From Candidatus Enterococcus moelleringii (GTDB lineage: Bacteria; Bacillota; Bacilli; Lactobacillales; Enterococcaceae), in contig NZ_JAFREM010000016.1 of NCBI RefSeq assembly GCF_017377575.1, positions 62,001 to 126,000 on the forward strand: 64,000 bases of DNA. The letters run 5' to 3'. A model generated the notes under the pieces. That model saw nothing but the letters and a program-made list of their open reading frames with translations. It made no database searches and had not been told where the DNA came from. Positions 18,454 through 27,903 of this stretch are shown here, piece by piece. Numbering within the stretch: the stretch's first letter is position 1; every line of letters begins with the position of its first letter. The position numbers were made by a program, and so were the translations under genes.

Positions 18454-18908
18454 GTGAGGATGTTGAATTAAAACAACTAGCACATCAATTGTGGCAGATT
18501 AATCATGCGGCTTATGGTACATTGTCTCCCTGGTCAGAAAAAGAATTTTATGATGATTTGCAGCAGAAGCATAGTCACTATTTATTGTCAGATGTAAGAG
18601 AGCCGCTAGCCTTTATCGGATTTCATCAAGTATTGGATGAAATTGAGATTACCAACGTGGCTACCTTTCCAGAGTATAAACGTCAAGGACTGGCTGAAAA
18701 GCTGTTCCAGCGATTGCTGGAGCATGCTCATAAGCAGGAAGTAAACCAAATATTTTTAGAGGTACGTGCTTCCAATACGGCAGCGCGTCATCTTTACGAG
18801 AAAATGCATTTTCAAGAGATCGGCAAAAGAAAAAATTATTACCAAACACCGGTAGAAGATGCGATTATTATGAATTTGAAAGTAGGGAACAGCCACGGAA
18901 ACGAATGA
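18450..18908 (+). CDS. Second RimI-like GNAT acetyltransferase
   Basis: 152 residues, closer in length to classical RimI (about 150) than its neighbour. The acetyl-CoA loop reads [20 protein letters not shown] and the C-terminal part [19 protein letters not shown] and [16 protein letters not shown], again RimI-like. It overlaps the upstream rimI by 4 bases (ATGA). Two RimI-type genes in tandem between tsaB and tsaD suggests duplication with either substrate division or redundancy; which one modifies S18 cannot be decided. Its last 14 bases overlap the inferred tsaD start. Confidence 0.85.
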   Translation: MSEDVELKQLAHQLWQINHAAYGTLSPWSEKEFYDDLQQKHSHYLLSDVREPLAFIGFHQVLDEIEITNVATFPEYKRQGLAEKLFQRLLEHAHKQEVNQIFLEVRASNTAARHLYEKMHFQEIGKRKNYYQTPVEDAIIMNLKVGNSHGNE

Positions 18909-19917
18909 ATATATTTTAGCAATTGAAAGCAGCTGTGATGAAACCAGTGTGGCCGTGATTCTAAATGGCGAAACGGTGCTGTCTAATATCGTGGCTTCGC
19001 AAATTAAAAGTCATCAACGGTTTGGCGGAGTGGTTCCAGAGGTGGCTAGTCGTCATCATGTGGAGCAGATTACACTCTGTTTAGAAGAAGCTTTAGCCGA
19101 AGCCGAAGTTACTCCTGATCAACTGCAAGCAGTGGCCGTAACTTATGGACCGGGTTTAGTTGGTGCCTTGTTGATCGGCTTAAGTGCTGCGAAGGCTTTT
19201 GCTTGGGCTCATGGATTGCCATTAATTCCAGTTAATCACATGGCCGGGCATATTTACGCGGCGCGTTTAGTCCAACCGCTGGAATTTCCTTTAATGGCCT
19301 TACTGGTCAGCGGTGGTCATACTGAATTGGTTTATATGGCTGAAGATGGTTCGTATGAAATCATTGGTGAAACGAGAGATGACGCAGCAGGTGAAGCTTA
19401 CGATAAAGTTGGCCGCGTTTTAGGATTACCTTACCCAAGCGGTAAAGAATTGGACCAATTGGCTCATCAAGGAAAAGACGTCTACGATTTTCCAAGGGCA
19501 ATGCTGAAAGAAGACAACCTAGACTTCAGCTTTAGCGGTTTGAAAAGTGCCTTTATCAATTTAGTCCATAATGCGGAACAACGCGGGGAAGAGTTGGATA
19601 CTGCTGATTTAGCTGCCAGCTTCCAAGCCAGTGTGGTGGAAGTTCTAGTAACTAAAACAATACGGGCTTGTCAGGCTTATCCAGTGAAACAATTAGTAAT
19701 TGCTGGTGGGGTAGCAGCCAACCAAGGCTTGCGCAAAGGGATGGAACAAGCATTAGCTGCTGAATTGCCAGACGTTAAGCTAGTTATTCCACCATTGAAG
19801 CTTTGCGGGGACAATGCCGCAATGATTGGAGCAGCCGCTCACGTAGAATTAGCAAAGCAGCACGTAGCTGCAATGGATTTAAATGCAATTCCAAGCTTGG
19901 CTTTTCAACACATTTAA
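18895..19917 (+). CDS. tsaD: tRNA t6A37 threonylcarbamoyltransferase TsaD, start codon non-canonical
   Basis: TsaD transfers threonylcarbamoyl to A37 of tRNA. The metal-binding histidines are in [10 protein letters not shown] and [12 protein letters not shown], and [13 protein letters not shown] and [13 protein letters not shown] are also present, so the enzyme core is intact. The first family motif, [16 protein letters not shown], is encoded upstream of the first in-frame ATG (18949), so the gene must start earlier. Between the in-frame TAG at 18883 and 18949 there is no ATG, GTG or TTG. I place the start at ACG 18895, 6 bases after the purine run AGGGA, which gives 340 residues, the normal family length. 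Alternatives are ATT at 18913, a frameshift from the ATG at 18905, or a sequence error. Confidence 0.8.
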   Translation, partial: TETNEYILAIESSCDETSVAVILNGETVLSNIVASQIKSHQRFGGVVPEVASRHHVEQITLCLEEALAEAEVTPDQLQAVAVTYGPGLVGALLIGLSAAKAFAWAHGLPLIPVNHMAGHIYAARLVQPLEFPLMALLVSGGHTELVYMAEDGSYEIIGETRDDAAGEAYDKVGRVLGLPYPSGKELDQLAHQGKDVYDFPRAMLKEDNLDFSFSGLKSAFINLVHNAEQRGEELDTADLAASFQASVVEVLVTKTIRACQAYPVKQLVIAGGVAANQGLRKGMEQALAAELPDVKLVIPPLKLCGDNAAMIGAAAHVELAKQHVAAMDLNAIPSLAFQHI

Positions 19918-19927
19918 TAGTACAAAT

Positions 19928-19976
19928 AGACCAGATATCTTCTATCAGCTACGATAAAGATATCTGGTCTTTTTTT
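19928..19976. terminator. Terminator between tsaD and the ECF gene
   Basis: AGACCAGATATCTT and AAGATATCTGGTCT form a perfect 14-base stem with a T-run on the plus strand. It lies between converging genes and could serve both. Confidence 0.9.
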
Positions 19977-19990
19977 AAGCAAAATTCAAT

Positions 19991-20542
19991 CTATGAAACA
20001 ATTTGACGGTAACGAGGTAAAGCCTTAATTGCGCTGATCACTATACTGATAGCCAAAAATTTGTCTAAATAGTCGGTACCGATTTGGACTAGAAAAACAC
20101 TTAAGGTCTGATTTAAGCCTAGGCCGTGAAGTACTTGAACCAGCATGCTGGAGCCGGAAGAAGTAATCCCGCCAAACAGCAGCACAGTAATCAATGAAGC
20201 GACTAAGGTTCCTGGTAAAGTAACCAGCAGTGCCTTTAACGGTAATGACCAGGCAGTCCGCTTATTATGGAGTAAAATTCCTGCCATCAAACCCACACAT
20301 AATTGAACTGGAGCAAAATACAGTGAAAATAAATCAGAGGTCACTCCGGTAAAAATGGCGCTGCATAAACCCGTGATGATACCAGCAACTGGACCTAACA
20401 GAGTCGCTGCTAAAATGGTTCCAACAGTATCTAAATAAATCGGCAGTCGCAGAAACAGGGCCAAATTTCCTAGAACAATGTTTAGTGCGACCGCTAAAGC
20501 AATAATCGTTAATCGTGATGTTTGTTTTTTCATTCGTCTCAT
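19991..20542 (-). CDS. ECF transporter S component, probably nucleoside-related
   Basis: 183 residues with five or six hydrophobic helices, the layout of a small substrate-capture subunit of an energy-coupling-factor transporter. Motifs such as RLPIYLDTVGTILAATLLGP and SDLFSLYFAPVQLCVGLMAG resemble riboflavin/queuosine-type S components. The shared EcfA-A'-T module is encoded elsewhere. The gene overlaps the upstream nucleoside hydrolase by ATGA, so the two are one unit, and its substrate is probably a nucleoside or base that the hydrolase acts on; this is inferred from position only. Confidence 0.83.
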   Translation of the reverse strand: MRRMKKQTSRLTIIALAVALNIVLGNLALFLRLPIYLDTVGTILAATLLGPVAGIITGLCSAIFTGVTSDLFSLYFAPVQLCVGLMAGILLHNKRTAWSLPLKALLVTLPGTLVASLITVLLFGGITSSGSSMLVQVLHGLGLNQTLSVFLVQIGTDYLDKFLAISIVISAIKALPRYRQIVS

Positions 20543-21513
20543 CCTAACTTTAATAGGTTTAGATCAGAAGCAATGGTTGCTTCTGGTGCATCTAAAAGGA
20601 CGGTTAAAAACTGAGTGAAAAATTCTTTTGTATCAACGGTTTCCAGTATTCTGGCATTGGGCTCTTTTTGCCAAAAGTCATAACGGTCCACCAAGGTCTG
20701 GCCGATACTGATGCCTTGGGTTTCTACCTCAACATAACTGTCAAAACCGTTGCAAATTTCTGACGAAATGTAACAAGCTACAGCCAATGGGTCGTTGATG
20801 ACACAACCTAGCAGATGCTCATATTGCCAGTGAAAATCAAAATAAAAGCGAGTCAGCTTTCGCAAATACTCATAGGCCTCAGGATTAATACGGCGGCAAT
20901 ATTCCAAGATTGCCGGGCTGAAAACAATTTCCCGCGTAACATCTAAGCCGACCATTTCAATCGTGCTGCCCAGTGACTCATAAACCATTTTCGCTGCATC
21001 GGGATCGCACCAATAATTGTACTCGGCTACCGGTGAACAGTTGCCGTGACTTTTGTAGGTTCCTCCCATGGTAACAAAGCGTTGGATATTTTGACCTAAT
21101 TTTGGGTTGAGCTGTATAGCAAGAGCAATATTGGTCAGTGGGCCTAATGCTAAAATCCCTACATCACGCTTTTCAGAGAAAAAGTTTGTCAGGAATTCCT
21201 CAGCGGTTTCCTTTTGGGGTTGCACCTTGGATTGTCGAACAATCCCGCTTTCGCCAAAGCCGTCCATGCCGTGAGTATCTTGGGCCGATACATTGGGCCT
21301 TTCTAGGGGTATTTCAGCTCCGCGATATACTGGAATATCCAAACGATCGCAGCGCTCTAACACCTTAAAAGTATTTTCCACGCCAATATCGACCGGGGCA
21401 TTTCCTGCAACCACGGTAATGGCTAAGACTTCTAATTCCTTCGATTTGATTGCGAATTCCAAAGCCAGGGCGTCATCAATCCCTGGATCGCAGTCAATAA
21501 TCACTTGTTGCAT
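20539..21513 (-). CDS. Inosine-uridine-type nucleoside hydrolase
   Basis: 324 residues. The calcium-binding signature IDCDPGIDDALAL opens the protein, with GPLTNIALAIQLNP and FVTMGGTYKSHGNCSPVAEY as further family marks; the C-terminal NDPLAVACYI histidine-region is modified but recognisable. It splits ribonucleosides into base and ribose. A very strong AAAGGAGGT site precedes the ATG. It leads a two-gene leftward operon with an ECF S component. A perfect 13-base palindrome (21576-21588) lies in the leader and may be an operator. A paralogue is encoded at 24769. Confidence 0.92.
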   Translation of the reverse strand: MQQVIIDCDPGIDDALALEFAIKSKELEVLAITVVAGNAPVDIGVENTFKVLERCDRLDIPVYRGAEIPLERPNVSAQDTHGMDGFGESGIVRQSKVQPQKETAEEFLTNFFSEKRDVGILALGPLTNIALAIQLNPKLGQNIQRFVTMGGTYKSHGNCSPVAEYNYWCDPDAAKMVYESLGSTIEMVGLDVTREIVFSPAILEYCRRINPEAYEYLRKLTRFYFDFHWQYEHLLGCVINDPLAVACYISSEICNGFDSYVEVETQGISIGQTLVDRYDFWQKEPNARILETVDTKEFFTQFLTVLLDAPEATIASDLNLLKLG

Positions 21514-21575
21514 TTTTTCCTACCTCCTTTGTTGAGATTCTTAGTTTTTTATTCTGGGAAGTTTCCGAACCAGTC

Positions 21576-21588
21576 CGAGCAATGCTCG
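21576..21588. promoter_or_regulatory. Palindromic operator candidate for the nucleoside hydrolase operon
   Basis: CGAGCAATGCTCG is a perfect 6-1-6 palindrome. It lies just downstream of a minus-strand TATAAT (21610-21605) and about 60 bases before the start codon, a typical place for a LacI/GntR-type roadblock site. The cognate regulator is unknown. Confidence 0.5.
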
Positions 21589-21728
21589 ATTTTAAATGCA
21601 CCTTATTATAATAGAGGAAAATGAGAAGAATGAAAAGAGGGATTGCTATTTTAGTAATTATCCGGTATTATGTATAAAAATGAGTATATTTGATAAAAAT
21701 ACGTTTAAATATACAGAGGAGGAACAAC

Positions 21729-22742
21729 ATGAATTCAGTGTTTCAAGGGAAAAGCCTGCTAGCAGAAAAAGATTTTACTAAGGAAGAATTGATTTATCTG
21801 ATTGATTTTGCTGCTCATTTAAAGGACATGAAAAAGCAAAACATCAGTCATCGTTATTTAGAGGGAAAAAATATTGCCCTGTTGTTTGAAAAAGCTTCAA
21901 CTAGAACTCGTGCGGCTTTCACAACAGCGGCGATTGATTTAGGAGCTCATCCTGAATATTTAGGCAAAGGCGATATCCAATTAGGAAAAAAAGAATCAGT
22001 CGAGGATACGGCAAAAGTGTTGGGAAGCATGTTTGACGGCATTGAGTACCGCGGTTTTTCGCAAGAAGCAGTAGAAGCATTGGCAGAATACTCTGGCGTA
22101 CCGGTTTGGAATGGTCTGACGGATCAATGGCATCCAACCCAAATGCTGGCGGATTTTCTAACTGTGAAGGAACAGTTCGGCAAAATTGAAGGTCTGACCT
22201 TGGCTTATGCTGGTGACGGCCGAAACAATGTAGCTAACTCTTTATTGATTACCGGAGCCATTTTAGGGGTGAACACCCATATTGTGACGCCAAAAGAATT
22301 GTTCCCAGATGCAAAATTAGTTGATTTAGCAAATGAATACGCTGAAAAATCAGGAGCAAAAATTCTAATTACTGCTGATATCGATGAAGGGGTAAAAGGA
22401 GCCGATGTTCTTTATACCGATGTTTGGGTATCGATGGGTGAAGAAGCGGAATTCAAAAAACGGATTGATCTGCTATTGCCTTACCAAGTGAATCAAGCGA
22501 TGGTAGACAAAACTGGTAAAGCCGATACAATTTTCTTGCATTGCTTGCCAGCCTTTCACGATGTACAGACGGAAGTAGCGCAAGAAATCAAGGATACCTA
22601 TGGTCTTTCGGAAATGGAAGTTACCGATGAAGTCTTCCGTGCGCCTTATGCTCATCAGTTTGAACAGGCGGAAAATCGCATGCATACTATCAAAGCTGTA
22701 ATGGCTGCGACTTTAGGAAATCTTTTCATCCCTACAGTTTAG
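21729..22742 (+). CDS. argF: Ornithine carbamoyltransferase
   Basis: 337 residues. It makes citrulline from ornithine and carbamoyl phosphate, or runs in reverse in arginine catabolism. The carbamoyl-phosphate motif is [12 protein letters not shown], the ornithine side shows [10 protein letters not shown] and the catalytic HCLPAFHD is intact. In-frame codons upstream of 21729 are not coding; ATG follows GAGGAGG. No arcA, arcC or other arg biosynthesis gene is beside it, so catabolic arcB or anabolic argF cannot be separated. The leader is AT-rich and includes TGTATAAAAATGAGTATA, loosely like an ARG box, and ArgR is encoded at 39080. The T-box leader of argS follows. Confidence 0.92.
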   Translation: MNSVFQGKSLLAEKDFTKEELIYLIDFAAHLKDMKKQNISHRYLEGKNIALLFEKASTRTRAAFTTAAIDLGAHPEYLGKGDIQLGKKESVEDTAKVLGSMFDGIEYRGFSQEAVEALAEYSGVPVWNGLTDQWHPTQMLADFLTVKEQFGKIEGLTLAYAGDGRNNVANSLLITGAILGVNTHIVTPKELFPDAKLVDLANEYAEKSGAKILITADIDEGVKGADVLYTDVWVSMGEEAEFKKRIDLLLPYQVNQAMVDKTGKADTIFLHCLPAFHDVQTEVAQEIKDTYGLSEMEVTDEVFRAPYAHQFEQAENRMHTIKAVMAATLGNLFIPTV

Positions 22743-22744
22743 TC

Positions 22745-22772
22745 TTGACTTCTCGCTAGTATCTGGTACTAT
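22745..22772 (+). promoter_or_regulatory. Promoter of the argS T-box leader
   Basis: TTGACT (22745-22750), a 16-base spacer and TACTAT (22767-22772) with an upstream TGG, forming an extended -10. Transcription would start near 22779, so the T-box leader is transcribed from its own promoter directly after argF. Confidence 0.75.
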
Positions 22773-22778
22773 GAAAGC

Positions 22779-22992
22779 CAGATAAATTATTTTCATCGAG
22801 GAAAAAGAGAAGTCTATTGGCTGTTTTTTAGCGAGTCTGGGAGGGTGTGAGCCAGATAAATCAAGATAGAGGGCGCACTTTGGAGATGAAACGGCAGCTA
22901 CCGTTATAGTAGAGCTGGTCGTATAGACAAAAAGAGTGGTACCGCGGGAAAATCTCGTCTCTGATGAAGAATATTCATCAGAGGCTTTTTTT
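22779..22992 (+). ncRNA. T-box riboswitch leader of argS
   Basis: The leader contains the T-box sequence AGAGTGGTACCGCGG (22933-22947), which forms the antiterminator bulge pairing with the NCCA end of uncharged tRNA. Upstream, AGCGAG and GGGTGTGAGCC (about 22834-22857) are the conserved distal elements of stem I. A CGC triplet at 22874-22876 is in a plausible specifier position for arginine, but I could not fold the stem to confirm this. It ends in a strong terminator, and uncharged tRNA-Arg should allow read-through into argS. Confidence 0.9.
22958..22992 (+). terminator. T-box regulated terminator
   Basis: TCTCTGATGAA and TTCATCAGAGG pair around GAATA-like loop bases, then CTTTTTTT. The 5' arm lies close to the T-box bulge, with which it must compete. 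Confidence 0.88.
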
Positions 22993-23014
22993 ATTGCTTA
23001 AGGAGGAAAAAAGG

Positions 23015-24706
23015 ATGAACAACAAAGAGATCGTAGCACAGGCAGTGTATGAAGTAGTCAAAGAAGATTTAACGTTAGAAGATGTCGCACGTTTACTAGA
23101 AAACCCTAAATCAGCAGATCATGGTGATGTCGCTTTTCCAGCATTTTCATTAGCAAAAATTTATCGTAAAGCGCCACAGCAAATTGCGGCGGATTTGGCT
23201 GAAAAGATCAACCCAGAACTTTTTGAAAAAGTCGAAGTGGTGGGACCTTACTTGAATTTCTTTATGAACAAAGAAGTCGTTTCCAGCAATGTATTGAAGG
23301 AAATTACCAAAGCCGGCAGTGAATTCGGCGCCAGCAACATCGGCAACAATGGTAATGTAACGATTGATATGTCTTCACCTAATATTGCAAAACCTATTTC
23401 GATGGGTCATTTGCGTTCAACTGTGATCGGTAATTCCATCAGCTTGATTTTAAGTAAAGTGGGCTATCAGCCAATTAAGATCAATCACTTAGGTGACTGG
23501 GGAACCCAATTTGGTAAACTAATTGTTGCTTATAAAAAATGGGGCTCTGAAGAAAAAGTTAAGGCTGAACCAATCAGCGAATTATTGCGCTTATATGTCC
23601 AATTCCACGAAGAAGCTGAAACAGATGCTTCATTGGAAGATGAAGCTCGGGCTTGGTTTAAGAAATTGGAACAAGATGATCCAGAAGCGGTTGAATTATG
23701 GACCTGGTTCCGCAGTGAATCCTTGAAAGAGTTCAACAAAATCTACGAAATGCTGGAAATCAGCTTTGATTCATACAACGGGGAAGCCTTCTACAACGAT
23801 AAAATGGATGAAGTTGTGACTATGCTGGAAGAAAAACATCTATTAAAAGAAAACCAAGGGGCAGAGATTGTTGATTTGTCAGCCTATGATTTAAATCCAG
23901 CCTTAATTAAAAAATCTGATGGGGCTACTCTGTACATTACTCGTGACTTAGCAGCAGCTGTTTATCGCAAACGGACTTACAACTTCGTTAAATCACTATA
24001 CGTAGTAGGAAACGAACAAAGCATTCACTTCAGACAGTTAAAAGCTGTGTTGAAGGAAATGGGCTTTGACTGGTTTGAAGACATGAAACACATCCCGTTT
24101 GGCTTGATTACTCAAGGTGGGAAAAAACTGTCTACCCGTAAAGGAAAGATTATTCTGTTAGAGGAAGTCTTAAATGAAGCGACTGAATCTGCTTTGGCTC
24201 AAATTGTTGAGAAAAATCCTGATTTGCCAAATAAAGAAGAAGTCGCTCACCAAGTCGGTGTTGGTGCGGTTGTTTTCCATGATTTGAAAAATGATCGTTT
24301 GAACAACTTTGATTTTGAAATTGAAGAAGTGGTTCGTTTTGAAGGGGAAACCGGCCCTTATGTTCAATACACTCATGCGCGGGCGATGACTATTTTAGAC
24401 AAAGCTGGTTTTACGCCAAATGCTGATACTGCTTATGCACTAAACGATGCGGACAGCTGGGAAATCATCAAGCTATTGCAGGCTTTCCCTGAAGTGGTGG
24501 CACAAGCCGCTGAACAATATGAACCTTCGGTGATTGCGAAGCATTCACTAAGATTAGCTCAAGCTTTTAACAAGTACTACGCGCATACAAAAATCTTGGT
24601 AGACGACGAACAAAAAGATGCTCGTCTAGCATTGGTTTATGCGGTAACGACTATCTTGAAAGAAGATTTACGATTACTAGGCGTTCACGCACCAAATAAA
24701 ATGTAA
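23015..24706 (+). CDS. argS: Arginyl-tRNA synthetase
   Basis: 563 residues, a class I synthetase. The HIGH-like motif is in [20 protein letters not shown] and the KMSKS counterpart is in [14 protein letters not shown], matching bacterial ArgS. The N-terminal Add-1 domain (about 1-110) and the C-terminal helical anticodon-binding DALR domain ending [11 protein letters not shown] are both complete. ATG 23015 follows AAGGAGG; an upstream in-frame ATG falls inside the terminator and is not used. Expression is set by the T-box leader. Its terminator overlaps the leader of the next gene. Confidence 0.96.
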   Translation: MNNKEIVAQAVYEVVKEDLTLEDVARLLENPKSADHGDVAFPAFSLAKIYRKAPQQIAADLAEKINPELFEKVEVVGPYLNFFMNKEVVSSNVLKEITKAGSEFGASNIGNNGNVTIDMSSPNIAKPISMGHLRSTVIGNSISLILSKVGYQPIKINHLGDWGTQFGKLIVAYKKWGSEEKVKAEPISELLRLYVQFHEEAETDASLEDEARAWFKKLEQDDPEAVELWTWFRSESLKEFNKIYEMLEISFDSYNGEAFYNDKMDEVVTMLEEKHLLKENQGAEIVDLSAYDLNPALIKKSDGATLYITRDLAAAVYRKRTYNFVKSLYVVGNEQSIHFRQLKAVLKEMGFDWFEDMKHIPFGLITQGGKKLSTRKGKIILLEEVLNEATESALAQIVEKNPDLPNKEEVAHQVGVGAVVFHDLKNDRLNNFDFEIEEVVRFEGETGPYVQYTHARAMTILDKAGFTPNADTAYALNDADSWEIIKLLQAFPEVVAQAAEQYEPSVIAKHSLRLAQAFNKYYAHTKILVDDEQKDARLALVYAVTTILKEDLRLLGVHAPNKM

Positions 24707-24713
24707 GATACTT

Positions 24714-24747
24714 GACCATCTCTAAAATAAATGAGATGGTCTTTTTT
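24714..24747 (+). terminator. Terminator of argS
   Basis: GACCATCTC and GAGATGGTC pair around an AT-rich 10-base loop and are followed by six T residues. Confidence 0.88.
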
Positions 24748-24768
24748 GAAAGAAAGGTTGGGAAAAAG

Positions 24769-25725
24769 ATGAAGTTGATTTTGGATTTAGATACAGGGAT
24801 CGATGATGCTCTTGCTTTAACCTATGCATTGGGTCAGCCAGAAGCTGAATTAATAGGAGTTACTACAACCTTCGGCAATGTAACCATTGATAAAGCAGTA
24901 AAGAATACCCTGGACTTACTAGCTTTATTGAACCGGGAAGATGTACCTGTATTCCGAGGCTCTGTTTTTCCATGGGGCTCAAACAGTTATCAAACGACAG
25001 ATGATTTGCATCGAGTTCATGGACTGAATGGGATCGGGAATGTAGTGTTGCTGGAAAGTTCTAAAGCAGTTCAGTCACAAAGCGCAGTAGATTTTTTGAT
25101 AGAGTCTGCTGAAAATTTTGGTGAGGACTTAACCATCGTTACTGCTGGACCATTGACCAATTTAGCTGAGGCGATCAAAAAGAATTCGACTGCTATGAGC
25201 AAAGTTGGCAGAATTGTTATGATGGCGGGTGCTTTGACAATTCCGGGGAATTTAAGCCCATTTGCAGAAGCGAATGTCCTAAATGATCCGCTGGCTGCTA
25301 AGTTTGTTTTAGAAAGCGGCATTTCATTTACCATGATAGGGTTAGATGTCACGTTGCAGACGATGATTGACCAGAAGGATATCAAGCAGTGGCAGACAAT
25401 TCCTACAAATGCCGCCAAAGCAATTACGGAAATGACCACCTACTATTATACAAATGAATACAGTGGTGAAGAATTTGGCGGCGCGCTGCACGATCCGTTA
25501 GCCGTTGCTGCGGCTATTGATCCTGCGATTTTAACTCAGGTGCTTCCGATTAATTTAACTGTTGAAACAACTGGGCCTTCGATTGGCAGAACGATTGGTG
25601 ACTTAACTGGATTGAATAATCCAATAAAAAGTGCAGCGGTTGGTTTAGCTGTGGACAGTACCGCCTTTTTGGAGGATTTTTTCACTATTACTAATAATTT
25701 TTTAATGAACGTAAAATCAATATAG
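24769..25725 (+). CDS. Inosine-uridine-type nucleoside hydrolase, second copy
   Basis: 318 residues, paralogous to the enzyme at 20539. It has LDLDTGIDDALALTYAL at the N-terminus, VTAGPLTNLAEAIK, MMAGALTIPGNLSPFAEANV and HDPLAVAAAI, with the catalytic-site histidine before DPLA retained, unlike the N found in the first copy. It should hydrolyse ribonucleosides. The frame is open from 24712, but that part is the argS terminator; ATG 24769 follows GAAAGG-type purines. It has its own downstream terminator and no visible transporter partner, so may act in general salvage. Confidence 0.92.
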   Translation: MKLILDLDTGIDDALALTYALGQPEAELIGVTTTFGNVTIDKAVKNTLDLLALLNREDVPVFRGSVFPWGSNSYQTTDDLHRVHGLNGIGNVVLLESSKAVQSQSAVDFLIESAENFGEDLTIVTAGPLTNLAEAIKKNSTAMSKVGRIVMMAGALTIPGNLSPFAEANVLNDPLAAKFVLESGISFTMIGLDVTLQTMIDQKDIKQWQTIPTNAAKAITEMTTYYYTNEYSGEEFGGALHDPLAVAAAIDPAILTQVLPINLTVETTGPSIGRTIGDLTGLNNPIKSAAVGLAVDSTAFLEDFFTITNNFLMNVKSI

Positions 25726-25744
25726 AATATGATAAGCTATTAGG

Positions 25745-25777
25745 ACAGCCGGGAAGCTTCTTTCCGGCTGTTTTTTT
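25745..25777 (+). terminator. Terminator of the second nucleoside hydrolase
   Basis: ACAGCCGG and CCGGCTGT pair around GAAGCTTCTTT, followed by a long T-run. Confidence 0.9.
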
Positions 25778-25960
25778 CTTTTATTTTGCTAATACTAAAT
25801 AAAATGAACTTCCCTTTGACTTAGTGCAAGTAGTAAATTAAGTAAGGGCAACTTAGTGAATAATTTCATTAGTGCTGTGCTGATATAGCAAGGTTTTTCG
25901 ACGTTTATTTTAAAAAGAAAATTTTTGAAACGGCAATTCACAAACAAAAAGGGCATGTGA

Positions 25961-25980
25961 TTGCACTTATCAAAGTGCAA
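25961..25980. promoter_or_regulatory. Perfect inverted repeat upstream of the PRD-regulator promoter
   Basis: TTGCACTT-ATCA-AAGTGCAA is an 8-4-8 perfect inverted repeat ending 10 bases before the -35 of the operon promoter. That is an activator position for the MtlR/LicR-like regulator encoded first in the operon. Confidence 0.6.
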
Positions 25981-25990
25981 CAGGTTTGTA

Positions 25991-26019
25991 TTGCGAGTTA
26001 TTACGAATGAACTTATAGT
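25991..26019 (+). promoter_or_regulatory. Promoter of the SFCGS/DUF4310-4312 operon
   Basis: TTGCGA (25991-25996), a 17-base spacer and TATAGT (26014-26019) precede the AAGGAG ribosome site of the regulator gene. Confidence 0.72.
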
Positions 26020-26044
26020 TACAAATGTAAGGAGCTAATGCGGG

Positions 26045-27889
26045 ATGCAATTATCGAAAAGAGAAATCAAGGTTTTACTGAAGCTGCTGGACAGCGAAGA
26101 AAGTTTAACGACTAAAGAGCTGGCGGAGCATTTCCAAGTAAGCGTGCGCACAATTAAATATGACTTGGACAATATTCGACTTTGGCTAAATGATCGTGAG
26201 ATTGAACTTCATGCCCAACGCAGTAAGGGACTTTGGTTTGAGCTAACTAAGACGCAGCGCTTGACGCTGAAAAATGAATTATTGGAAGAAGAACGTTTTG
26301 AAATTTTTCCAGATCAAAAATTACGGGTTGAACAAATTGTGTTGAAGCTGCTGTTCACTGACGCAGCGATCACGGCAAATCAATTAGCTGATTGGCTGGG
26401 AGTTTCCAAAAACACGATTGTCACTGACTTAGAAAAGGTGGAGCTGTTCCTTACTTCTTACCAGCTTCAGCTGAAACGACAAAGTGGTCAGGGAATGTGG
26501 CTTGAGGGAACGGAAGAGAATGGTCGTTCGCTGATAGATTATTTGTTGCATCACAACCTTACAGAATACGATATCTATCAAATTATGAACCGACTAACCA
26601 ATCATGATCAGCCTAAGCAGCCAATTCACATTGGAAAAGGCCTACCTTTTTACGATGTTTACCAAGAAGTGGTACAGCAGACTGCTGAATTGCTGGATCC
26701 GATTAACACAAATGAGTTCGACTATGCTGAATTGTTAGCGATTACCTTTCGCGTTGCAATTGCAGTTTGCCGCCTGCAAATGAATCGTTCTATCGGCTCC
26801 TTTACCATGATGAGCGATGTGCAGGAATTGATAAAGAAACAAGATATCCCAATGCTGTTGATGCAGGCTGTCTTTGGTGTTTATGATTTACCGCTGTTTA
26901 AGGACGAATATGACTACATATGCAGCGATCGTGTACAGGATAGTGACCATCAAGATATTTTGCAGCTGACTGTTCGACTAGTCCAGCGTATTTCTGAAGA
27001 TCTGAAGGTAGATTTCGGTGAAGATGCTCAATTAGTAACCAATCTTTTCGCTCATTTGTCTTTGCGGTTAGGGAAAAAACATCTTTATCCTAATGAGTAC
27101 AATCCCTTTGTGGAGGATATTCAATCGATGCATCCTCAATTGTTTGTGGCAATTGAAAAGGCCTGCGAACAAGAAATGTCTTGTGCAACCAAACAATTGA
27201 TCAACGATTCTTTTATTGCTTATATTGCCTTGCACTTCTTAGTTTATTTGGAAAAGGAAAAGTCAGAGCAGGGAATTGTTCGAGTGGTTTATGTTTGTTC
27301 TACAGGCCTTGGAGTAACTAATCTAATTCAGCAAAAAATGGAGGAAGAGATTCCGAACGTTGAGATTGTCTGCTTCGCGTCGGTACTAAATGCGGCTAGT
27401 GTCATCAAAACTCATAAACCGGATTTGGTGATCAGTATTTTCCCGATGGAAGATCTGAATTGTCCGACGATTAAGGTAAGTGCAATTCCTTCAAAGGAAG
27501 ATATTCAAACAATTAAACGTTTTATGCAGCAAACGTGGGGAGACCATCGTTCCATGACCGCCCATAATCCGCGCCTTCCAGAGCTCAATTCTGAGGAGAC
27601 GACCCGGGAAGTTATTTTGAAGGGGTACATTTTATATGATGGGCTGAAAAAAATCTTCGGCTCTCGTTTGAAAAAAGAAACGGAAGAGGCTTTCCTGCTG
27701 CATGTTTTCTTAATGGTCCACCGCATTCAGTTTAAACGGCAATATCAACTGGAAGGCAATGTGAATCCAGATATTCTTTTATTGAATCAAGTTTTATTTA
27801 AACAAGCGGAGCAGCTGTTTTCCGAAAATGATTTAGCTGTCAACGAAGCAGAACTGACCGCATTATTCAATTACGTCGACAACCGATAG
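26045..27889 (+). CDS. BglG/MtlR-type transcriptional regulator with PRD and EIIB-like domains
   Basis: 614 residues. Two helix-turn-helix units are visible, LTTKELAEHFQVSVRTIKYD (about 21-40) and ITANQLADWLGVSKNTIVTD (about 112-131). Two PTS-regulation domains follow (about 185-400), then an EIIB-like domain with the cysteine loop VYVCSTGLGVTNL (about 416-428) and a C-terminal PRD/EIIA-like segment (LLHVFLMVHRIQFKR). The architecture is that of DNA-binding PTS activators such as MtlR or LicR. It leads the operon and presumably controls it through phosphorylation state. Its presence is odd because the operon encodes no recognisable PTS permease. The palindrome at 25961 is the likely binding site. 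Confidence 0.9.
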   Translation: MQLSKREIKVLLKLLDSEESLTTKELAEHFQVSVRTIKYDLDNIRLWLNDREIELHAQRSKGLWFELTKTQRLTLKNELLEEERFEIFPDQKLRVEQIVLKLLFTDAAITANQLADWLGVSKNTIVTDLEKVELFLTSYQLQLKRQSGQGMWLEGTEENGRSLIDYLLHHNLTEYDIYQIMNRLTNHDQPKQPIHIGKGLPFYDVYQEVVQQTAELLDPINTNEFDYAELLAITFRVAIAVCRLQMNRSIGSFTMMSDVQELIKKQDIPMLLMQAVFGVYDLPLFKDEYDYICSDRVQDSDHQDILQLTVRLVQRISEDLKVDFGEDAQLVTNLFAHLSLRLGKKHLYPNEYNPFVEDIQSMHPQLFVAIEKACEQEMSCATKQLINDSFIAYIALHFLVYLEKEKSEQGIVRVVYVCSTGLGVTNLIQQKMEEEIPNVEIVCFASVLNAASVIKTHKPDLVISIFPMEDLNCPTIKVSAIPSKEDIQTIKRFMQQTWGDHRSMTAHNPRLPELNSEETTREVILKGYILYDGLKKIFGSRLKKETEEAFLLHVFLMVHRIQFKRQYQLEGNVNPDILLLNQVLFKQAEQLFSENDLAVNEAELTALFNYVDNR

Positions 27890-27903
27890 AAAGGAGGCAC
27901 ATG

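Noticed and set aside
18949-19917. tsaD starting at the first ATG
   Set aside because: This would remove the conserved [12 protein letters not shown] strand needed for the nucleotide-binding fold.
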